The position numbers and the translations under genes are program-made. A stretch of DNA of 7,735 nucleotides from NCBI GenBank assembly GCA_034434235.1, contig DAOTZV010000013.1, positions 1 through 7,735 on the forward strand, given 5' to 3'. The notes under the pieces are model-generated. The model was not told where the DNA came from and ran no database searches. It worked only from the letters and a program-made list of their open reading frames with translations. This document shows, in pieces, positions 1-4,452 of the stretch (the first letter of the stretch is position 1; each line of letters starts with the position of its first letter). The stretch is from CAKZKT01 sp034434235. Lineage in GTDB: Bacteria; Chloroflexota; Anaerolineae; CG2-30-64-16.

Positions 1-35
1 AATGGGATGGGACCCTGGAAGCTGGGGTCGGCAGG

Positions 36-64
36 TTGTTGGCAGCGACCTTTTGCACTATAAT
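36..64 (+). promoter_or_regulatory. Weak promoter-like sequence reading into the repeats
   Basis: A perfect TATAAT (59-64) lies 17 nt after TTGTTG (36-41), in the only AT-rich stretch near the left edge. No plus-strand gene follows; a transcript from here would read into the 56-bp repeats and then antisense to groES. It may be a chance match. The rest of 1-70 shows nothing I recognise. Confidence 0.2.
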
Positions 65-70
65 TTCCTA

Positions 71-253
71 CCGTCGGTTGCGAGCTAAAGCTCGCAGTAC
101 GCGAAGTAGGGCGAGCTTCAGCTCGTCCGTCGGTTGCGAGCTGAAGCTCGCAGTACGCGAAGTAGGGCGAGCTTCAGCTCGTCCGTCGGATGCGAGCTAA
201 AGCTCGCAGTACGCGAAGTAGGGCGAGCTTCAGCTCGTCCGTGGGATGCGAGC
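71..253. repeat. Tandem array of a 56-bp palindrome-bearing repeat (3 full copies plus a partial)
   Basis: Units start at 71, 127, 183 and 239 with an exact 56-bp period. Copies 2 and 3 each differ from copy 1 at a single base. Each unit contains two palindromes: GCGAGCT/AGCTCGC with a 2-nt loop, and CGAGCT/AGCTCG around TC, separated by a constant stretch containing TACGCGAAGTAG. The fourth unit breaks off after about 15 bp, where the inverted repeat at 254 begins. There are no unique spacers, so this is not CRISPR. The array is non-coding; open frames through it only reflect the repeat. The function is unknown. It resembles the hairpin repeats common between genes in Chloroflexota-like genomes (inference). 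Confidence 0.85.
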
Positions 254-589
254 TATTGCATTTTAACAAATTATTCCAGCAATAGTACCAACTCCATCAC
301 GAGACATAAAGTGAGGGCGGACATCCACGACGACGAGCTTCGCCTCGGCCGCTGGGCGTTCGCCCCGGCGGCGTCCGCCGGAGGCTGAAGCCGTCCGGCT
401 ACGAGGTGGAAGCCCCCTCAAGGGGCTGCATCCCAGGGCGGTTTACCGCCCTTCCACCTGGTAGCCCGCCGCTTGAGCGACGGGCGGACATCCGCGACGA
501 CGAGCCGCGCCTCGGCCGCTGGGCGTTCGCCCCGGCCGCGTCCGCCGGAGGCTGAAGCTATTGCCGGAATAATTTGTTAATCTGCAATA
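254..589. repeat. Cassette bounded by 32-bp inverted repeats (MITE-like) with internal direct repeats
   Basis: The left end (254-285) and the reverse complement of the right end (558-589) match at 29 of 32 bases around a core TTAACAAATTATTCC. Each end is itself partly palindromic (CTATTGC ... GCAATAG). Inside are two 76-bp direct repeats (315-390 and 482-557, 72 of 76 identical, no indels) flanking a central palindromic block. No protein is encoded. I find no target-site duplication in the 8 bp on either side, so a simple transposon insertion is not demonstrated. The right end lies 7 bp past the groES stop and could help end that transcript. Confidence 0.6.
399..464. repeat. Central nested-palindrome block inside the inverted-repeat cassette
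   Basis: Outer arms 399-412 and 451-464 are inverted copies of CTAC-GGTGGAAG (12 of 14). Between them lie two tight hairpins: AGCCCC/GGGGCT (411-416 with 422-427) and GGGCGGT/ACCGCCC (436-442 with 445-451, 2-nt loop). The block could fold into a cruciform or a three-way RNA junction. It sits between the two 76-bp direct repeats. Confidence 0.6.
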
Positions 590-596
590 TTTCGTC

Positions 597-884
597 TTAC
601 TCTTGCTCCACAAAGCGCAACAAGATATCGTTGCTGTCCATAACCAGATAATCAACGCCGTTGTGCTTGACCTCGGTACCGGTGTACTTGGCGAACAGCA
701 CCTTGTCGCCGACTTTCACCTTGATGTCCTCGTCGTCCCCAACGGCGACCACCAGCCCGGTCTGGGGCTTCTCCTTGGCCGTTTCGGGCAGCAACAGGCC
801 CGATGCAGTGCGATTCTCGGCTTCCAGCACCTTGATCAGGACGCGCGCGCCCAACGGTTGCAGATTGAGGGTTTCGTTGCTCAT
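597..884 (-). CDS. groES: GroES co-chaperonin (Cpn10)
   Basis: This is the 10-kDa co-chaperonin, which forms the heptameric lid of the GroEL folding chamber in the cytoplasm. The protein has 95 residues, the normal family length. The N-terminal strand (LQPLGARVLIKV, 8-19) leads into the GroEL-binding mobile loop at about 21-40, with the conserved TASGLLLPETAKEKPQ. The later VGDKVLFAKYTGTEVK (58-73) and the C-terminal DILLRFVE are also typical. I chose the ATG at 884 because GGGAG lies 7 nt upstream; an ATG at 905 would add seven residues but has no clear ribosome binding site. The glutaredoxin gene ends 22 bp upstream, so the two are probably co-transcribed. No groEL follows: the next 596 bp hold only repeats. 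No CIRCE operator (TTAGCACTC-N9-GAGTGCTAA) is visible upstream. Confidence 0.95.
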   Translation of the reverse strand: MSNETLNLQPLGARVLIKVLEAENRTASGLLLPETAKEKPQTGLVVAVGDDEDIKVKVGDKVLFAKYTGTEVKHNGVDYLVMDSNDILLRFVEQE

Positions 885-906
885 GTTGATGCTCCCTGCG
901 TTCATG

Positions 907-1164
907 TTATTTGAGTTTCAACAGGCTATCAATTTTAGCCCGGTCAAAACCAACCACGATCTTGCCGCCGATGTCAATGACCGGCACTCCCTGTTGGCCG
1001 GAACGACGCACCATATCGCGGGCGGCTGCCGGATCACGGCTCACATCCACGTCGCGGAATTTGATTCCGCGCTGGCGGAAATAGCTTTTGGCAGCGTTAC
1101 AGAAAGCACAGGTCGGCGTGGAAAAAATGATCACGCGCGGCTGAGATGGCACTGTTTCGGACAT
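907..1164 (-). CDS. Small glutaredoxin/NrdH-like thiol-disulfide oxidoreductase
   Basis: This is an 85-residue thioredoxin-fold protein expected to carry out thiol-disulfide exchange in the cytoplasm. The first strand (RVIIFSTPTC) ends in a CAFC active site (C19, C22). A GVPVIDIGG segment near residues 59-67 supplies the cis-proline of the fold. This arrangement fits the short glutaredoxin-like family found in bacteria without glutathione, close to NrdH, but the physiological partner cannot be told from sequence. The ATG at 1164 has GGAG 6 nt upstream and GGAGGT a little further up; an open frame continues to 1350 but has no glutaredoxin homology there. It is the first gene of a probable glutaredoxin-groES transcription unit. 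Both active-site cysteines are ordinary Cys codons, in contrast to the nearby peroxiredoxin. Confidence 0.88.
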   Translation of the reverse strand: MSETVPSQPRVIIFSTPTCAFCNAAKSYFRQRGIKFRDVDVSRDPAAARDMVRRSGQQGVPVIDIGGKIVVGFDRAKIDSLLKLK

Positions 1165-1182
1165 AGATCTCTCCGACCTCCC

Positions 1183-1203
1183 AGAGTTTTGGATACAAAC
1201 TCT
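1183..1203 (-). promoter_or_regulatory. Inverted repeat in the glutaredoxin leader (operator or hairpin)
   Basis: AGAGTTT and AAACTCT form a perfect 7-bp inverted repeat with a 7-nt spacer, extendable by two G-C pairs past one bulged base. It ends 18 bp before the glutaredoxin start codon, next to the ribosome binding site. It could be a repressor operator or an RNA hairpin controlling translation. It does not match CIRCE or other operators I know. Confidence 0.3.
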
Positions 1204-1206
1204 TGG

Positions 1207-1215
1207 ATGCACAAA
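1207..1215 (-). promoter_or_regulatory. TTTGTGCAT motif upstream of glutaredoxin
   Basis: The minus strand reads TTTGTGCAT 43 nt before the glutaredoxin start codon. The same motif in the same orientation lies 48 nt before the peroxiredoxin start and 51 nt before the cytochrome start, where it merges into a CATAAT -10 box. Here the following bases (CCA) are a poor -10 box. The rest of the 1216-1346 intergenic region shows no clear promoter. Confidence 0.3.
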
Positions 1216-1346
1216 TGCGCGAAAGGTTTCAGGACGAATGCTGCATCTGTGCAATTTGGACGCGCGATCCGGTTCAACGCGCGGACGCGAACACCCGGCC
1301 GGAAACGACCCCGCGCAACGCCCACGCCAGGACCGTCCCCCGATTA

Positions 1347-2531
1347 TCAAGCTGCCGCGGCCAGGTCGTGTCTCTGCGCCACCAGGCTGGCCAGCAGGCT
1401 GGTCACCGGGACCGCCAGGATCAACCCCAGGCTGCCAACCAGGGTGCGGACGATCTCCTCGGCGATGAATTCGCGGTTGAGGGTCTGCCCCAGTGGGATG
1501 TTCAGGCTCGCCATCAGCAGGAAGAGCGGCAACGACGCGCCGGCGTAAGCCAGCAACAGGGTGTTGGTCATCGAGGCGATGTGGTCACGGCCGATGACCA
1601 TGCTGTGCTGGAAGAGCTGCGTCCAGCGCAGCTGCGGGTTGGCGTGTTTTAGCTCGAAGGTCGCCGAGGCCTGGCCTACGGCCACGTCATCGAGCACACC
1701 CACGGCACCCACCACGATGCCGCCCAACAGCACCCCGCGCAGGTTGATCTGGAGCTGGCCGAGGCTCACCAGGAATCCCGCCTCCTCGGAACCGAGGCCC
1801 GCGAGGTGCGCCAATCTGGCAAAGAGCACGGCGAGCAGCGCGGTCGCCACCAGGCTGATCGTCAATCCAGCCAGGGCCGTGTGTGTCTTCCATGTCCACC
1901 CGTAGACCAGGTACAGCGAGGCCGTCATCAACAGCAGCGCGCCGATCGTGCAAACGGCGAGCGGGTCGTTGCCGGCCATGATGCCGGGGAGGATGAAACC
2001 GGCAATGGCCAGCACGCTGACGCCCATGCTGACCAGCGCACGCAAGCCCACCCAACGCCCTACGGCCACTGTCGCGGCTGCAAACAGCAGCAGTAAGCTC
2101 ATCAGCGCGGGCCAGCGGACAAAATCGCTGATGTAGAACTGCTCACCTTCTGGTCCAATGTTGGATTCCAGCAGCACACGGTCCCCTGACCGGACGCGAG
2201 TGCCTTTAGTCAGCAGGCTTGCCTGGCCGTGGACGACTTCAACGCGCCGGCCCTGTTGGCTGCCGCGGGTGATCTCTACCAGGACGCGCTGTACCGGCTG
2301 CATTTGCCCGGCGACGAGCAGCTCCTCTTCGGCCAGCACCTCGACGACACGGCCTTCCATCGTCTCGCCGGTGGCCGCGGCATTCGTTTTTGGTAAGGGC
2401 GGCTTGAAGAAAAGCCAACTCGCGAGCAGCATGGCCGCCACGATGATGATCGTTACCCACAGATGGCGGGGCACGGCCTTGACCAGCAGGTCAATGGGAT
2501 CCTCCGGTTCTGCAGCTGGTTTGTCGTTCAC
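1347..2531 (-). CDS. YibE/F family multi-pass membrane protein
   Basis: This 394-residue integral membrane protein belongs to the YibE/F family, whose biochemical role is not established. One N-terminal membrane helix (about 24-42) precedes a soluble, strand-rich domain (about 55-138) likely outside the membrane. Roughly seven hydrophobic segments follow (about 140-158, 163-183, 188-210, 218-240, 264-280, 323-345, 360-385). The family signatures are present: GVLDDVAVGQ (D281, D282) and GRDHIASMTNTLLLAYAGASLP (314 onward). These acidic and His residues at membrane boundaries hint at ion binding or transport, which is inference. The start is GTG at 2531, with a weak GAGAAG just upstream; an ATG start is not available nearby. 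It begins 18 bp after the stop of the MBL hydrolase and is probably translated from the same message. No convincing terminator follows its TGA. Confidence 0.9.
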   Translation of the reverse strand: MNDKPAAEPEDPIDLLVKAVPRHLWVTIIIVAAMLLASWLFFKPPLPKTNAAATGETMEGRVVEVLAEEELLVAGQMQPVQRVLVEITRGSQQGRRVEVVHGQASLLTKGTRVRSGDRVLLESNIGPEGEQFYISDFVRWPALMSLLLLFAAATVAVGRWVGLRALVSMGVSVLAIAGFILPGIMAGNDPLAVCTIGALLLMTASLYLVYGWTWKTHTALAGLTISLVATALLAVLFARLAHLAGLGSEEAGFLVSLGQLQINLRGVLLGGIVVGAVGVLDDVAVGQASATFELKHANPQLRWTQLFQHSMVIGRDHIASMTNTLLLAYAGASLPLFLLMASLNIPLGQTLNREFIAEEIVRTLVGSLGLILAVPVTSLLASLVAQRHDLAAAA

Positions 2532-2549
2532 CTTCTCACTCGCCCCGTT

Positions 2550-3386
2550 TCACTCTTCGAATTCGATACCTGTTCCAGCTGGACTGGAATGCACGACGCC
2601 TGTTCCCAACGTCTGAGCCAGGGCCAGGAAGGCTGCTTCGCCGCTGCAGTGGCCGGGATAGACGCGCGCCAGCGCCGGCATGGCCGCCAATCTCGCGCAA
2701 GTGCGTTGCAGGTCACCCTCGGCCACGCCCGCCAGGTGCAGCCCGCCAATCATCTGCGTCACTGGCTGTGGGAAGAGGCGTTCCACGTGCGCCAGTGTGT
2801 TGAGCAGGCCGGCGTGGCAGCAGCCGCAGAGCAGCACCAGGCGGTCACCAGTCACCAGGACCAGCGCCATGTCGTCCCGGTAGGCGTCGGCGACCAGCTC
2901 GTCCCCGGCGGCCATCAGGTGTCCTTTGCTCCGACCTTCAAACTCGCTCCGCTCGCCGATCGCGCCTGTGGTCCAGACCCCAGGGACGATTTCCTGGGGC
3001 GCGATGCTGAGCTTCAACGTAAAATGGTTCGCCAACTCCTCTCCGCTCAATGGCAGGCCGATGCGCTTCGGCAGCCCATCCCGTTGGGAGAAGCGCTCGC
3101 GGAAGAGGTCGGCGTTGGCGAAGAGCGGGATGCCGGAGCGAAGTTGGCCCAGCAATGCCGGCAGGCCGCCTGTGTGGTCGTAGTGCGCGTGGCTGATAGC
3201 CACGGCATCAATCGTGGCTGGGTCAATGCCGAGCAGGTTCAGATTGTGCAGCAACACGGTCCCGCTTTGGCCCGTGTCAAAGAGGATCCGCTGGCCGGCC
3301 GCCTCGACCAGGTAGGCCAGCCCGTGCTCGCCCCAGAAGCCAGAGCTGGGCTGAACGGCATTGTCAACCAGGCAGGTAAGTTTCAT
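2550..3386 (-). CDS. MBL-fold metallo-hydrolase, COG1237 (MptE-like) family
   Basis: This 278-residue metallo-beta-lactamase-fold enzyme probably binds two metal ions. The metal motif SHAHYDHTGG gives H66, H68, D70 and H71. Further conserved points are LFDTG (D38), GCCHAGLLNT (H191), IGGLHL (H217) and YPGHCSG (H246). This order of motifs is that of COG1237, whose archaeal members are annotated as 7,8-dihydropterin-6-methyl-aminobenzene-phosphate synthase; bacterial members are of uncertain substrate, so I do not assign that reaction. The usual GCSHAG is GCCHAG here, part of a Cys-rich CGCC run (187-190). The ATG at 3386 has GGAG 10 nt upstream and matches where homology starts; an open frame extends to 3470 but runs through the terminator hairpin of the preceding gene. 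It pairs with the YibE/F gene. Confidence 0.9.
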   Translation of the reverse strand: MKLTCLVDNAVQPSSGFWGEHGLAYLVEAAGQRILFDTGQSGTVLLHNLNLLGIDPATIDAVAISHAHYDHTGGLPALLGQLRSGIPLFANADLFRERFSQRDGLPKRIGLPLSGEELANHFTLKLSIAPQEIVPGVWTTGAIGERSEFEGRSKGHLMAAGDELVADAYRDDMALVLVTGDRLVLLCGCCHAGLLNTLAHVERLFPQPVTQMIGGLHLAGVAEGDLQRTCARLAAMPALARVYPGHCSGEAAFLALAQTLGTGVVHSSPAGTGIEFEE

Positions 3387-3414
3387 GTTCGATCCGCTCC
3401 GATAAAACGATAGA

Positions 3415-3450
3415 ACGGGCGCCGATGTCGCCATTGACACCGGCGCCCGT
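3415..3450 (-). terminator. Hairpin terminator after the peroxiredoxin gene
   Basis: ACGGGCGCCG (3415-3424) and CGGCGCCCGT (3441-3450) form a perfect 10-bp stem with a 16-nt loop. The stem begins 30 bp past the peroxiredoxin stop. On the minus strand it is followed by TCTATCGTTTTATCG, a broken T-rich tract. The hairpin is certain; termination is likely but may be partial, since the MBL gene starts 29 bp further on and no separate promoter for it is obvious. Confidence 0.65.
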
Positions 3451-3479
3451 GGGCAGAACCGGGCCGCCATCCGATTCGG

Positions 3480-4181
3480 TTACGGTTTCCACACTTCCCA
3501 AACCTTGCCAACCAGCGCCGGCCCGGGCTTGAGGGTCACCTGGCCGGGCTCCCAACCCGACGGGGTCACTTCGCCGGTGGCGCGCACGTGCTGGAACGCC
3601 TTCACCTGCCGCACCAGCTCCCTGGGATTGCGACCCACCTCCGGCGTCAGCACCTCCATGGCGCGAATCACGAAATCGGGGTCAATGATGAAGCGACCGC
3701 GAATGTCCACCCCGGCCGCCTCGTCGTACACGCCGTAGATCGTCCCCACCTTGCCCCCGGCATCTGACAGCATCGGGAAGGGCACCCCGCCCTTCACCAT
3801 CTTCGAAAGTTCCTGTTCCTGCCAGATCTTGTGCACGAAACGGCTGTCGGTGCTCATGGCCAACACGACCACGTCCATGGCCTTCAGCTCGTCGTAGATG
3901 GCGGCGACCGCCGCCAGCTCGGTGGGTCAAACGAAGGTGAAGTCACCGGGGTAGAAGCAGAGGACGATCCATTTGCCTTTGTAATCCGAGAGCTTGACGG
4001 GCTGAAAGCCCACGCCCTCGATATATGCCGTGGCCTCGAAATCAATGGCCTCTTTACCGACGCGCGCAAGCATCTTGGTCACCTCCTGTGATGGCGGTAT
4101 GGCCCCGGTGGCCGGGGCCGGTGGTGCGGGCAGGATCGGCCCGCGAGCAGGTCGGACACAACCGTCTTTCAACTCTGGCAT
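3480..4181 (-). CDS. Selenocysteine-containing peroxiredoxin (AhpC/TSA family), TGA read as Sec
   Basis: This enzyme is predicted to reduce hydrogen peroxide and organic hydroperoxides. The frame is open from 4181 to 3480 except for one TGA at 3929-3927, codon 85. The residues around it, CFYPGDFTFV-[TGA]-PTELAAVAAIYDEL, are the peroxiredoxin active site PxxxTxxC with the stop codon exactly at the peroxidatic cysteine (P78, T82, Sec85). Homology continues without a shift: STDSRFVHKIW, GGVPFPMLSDAGGKVG, and RGRFIIDP with the catalytic Arg. Product length is 233 residues including Sec. The usual resolving-Cys motif (EVCPAxW) is EVTPSGW here. Two starts have strong ribosome binding sites: 4181 (AAGGAGG, 5-nt gap) and 4073 (AGGAGGT, 7-nt gap, MLARVGKEA). 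The longer form adds 36 Pro/Ala-rich residues with Cys8. It appears to be a single-gene unit between a repeat array and a terminator. The alternative, a pseudogene or base error, is less likely given the SECIS-like hairpin. Confidence 0.87.
3896..3919 (-). promoter_or_regulatory. Bacterial SECIS-like stem-loop just after the peroxiredoxin UGA
   Basis: On the minus strand TGGCGGC (3916-3910) pairs perfectly with GCCGCCA (3905-3899) around the tetraloop GGTC (3909-3906). Below a single C/T mismatch the helix continues with two more pairs (A-T and G-C). The loop begins 17 nt after the UGA and starts with G, which fits the published bacterial SECIS pattern (apical loop with an early G, stem of at least 4 bp, about 16-37 nt from UGA). 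SelB would bind here to deliver Sec-tRNA. Caveat: the stretch encodes Ala-rich LAAVAA in GC-rich codons, which raises the chance of an accidental stem. Confidence 0.75.
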
Positions 4182-4186
4182 GTGAG

Positions 4187-4238
4187 CCTCCTTCGGTAGC
4201 CCTCGATCATAAACGGATGGCGGCCGTTATGCACAAAC
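4187..4238 (-). promoter_or_regulatory. Peroxiredoxin upstream region: strong RBS and candidate promoter
   Basis: The minus strand has GAAGGAGG (4194-4187), an excellent ribosome binding site 5 nt before the 4181 start. TATGAT (4211-4206) is a possible -10 box, but its partner TTGTGC is 19 nt upstream, longer than ideal. The 12-mer GTTTGTGCATAA (4238-4227) is identical to one upstream of the cytochrome gene. Which element sets the transcription start is unclear. Confidence 0.35.
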
Positions 4239-4288
4239 CCGTATGGCGAAATTTATCTCGCACCTCTCCATCGTGTATCGCGAAATGC

Positions 4289-4426
4289 AGGCTCGCAGGC
4301 GGTCTGCGACCGCCGTCTCCCCGGAGTCCATCCCAGGCTCGCAGGCGGTCTGTGACCGCCGTCTCCCCGGAGTGCATCCCAGGCTCGCAGGCGGTCTGCG
4401 ACCGCCGTCTACCCGGCGTCCATCTC
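4289..4426. repeat. Tandem array of a 46-bp hairpin repeat (3 copies)
   Basis: Copies start at 4289, 4335 and 4381 with an exact 46-bp period; copies 2 and 3 differ from copy 1 at 2 and 3 positions. Each holds GGCGGTC-TGC-GACCGCC, a 7-bp stem with a 3-nt loop (TGT in copy 2). The array lies between the cytochrome stop (27 bp away) and the peroxiredoxin promoter. In the cytochrome transcript it would form three successive stable hairpins that could stop transcription or protect the 3' end. It shares the short word GCTCGCAG with the 56-bp repeat at 71-253 but is otherwise different. Confidence 0.85.
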
Positions 4427-4452
4427 CCAACTGCGCGCCCTTCGCCTCGCCG

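Noticed and set aside
71..253. CRISPR array
   Set aside because: The 56-bp units are directly tandem with no variable spacers. The same holds for the 46-bp and 125-bp arrays.
246..597. Classical transposon insertion with target-site duplication at the inverted-repeat cassette
   Set aside because: The 8 bp outside each end (ATGCGAGC and TTTCGTCT) do not match, and no transposase is encoded.
885..1346. CIRCE/HrcA operator controlling groES
   Set aside because: No TTAGCACTC-N9-GAGTGCTAA-like sequence is present; the only inverted repeat found (1183-1203) is different.
1165..1350. Longer start for the glutaredoxin at 1350
   Set aside because: The extra residues have no family similarity, and the ATG at 1164 has good ribosome binding sites.
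661..1548. Plus-strand open frame across groES, glutaredoxin and the YibE/F end
   Set aside because: It is antisense to three recognised genes, with no ribosome binding site or recognisable domain.
3480..4181. Two separate truncated peroxiredoxin genes or a nonsense-inactivated pseudogene
   Set aside because: The frame is unbroken apart from one TGA placed exactly at the catalytic cysteine, flanking residues are fully conserved, and a SECIS-like hairpin follows. A base error remains possible.
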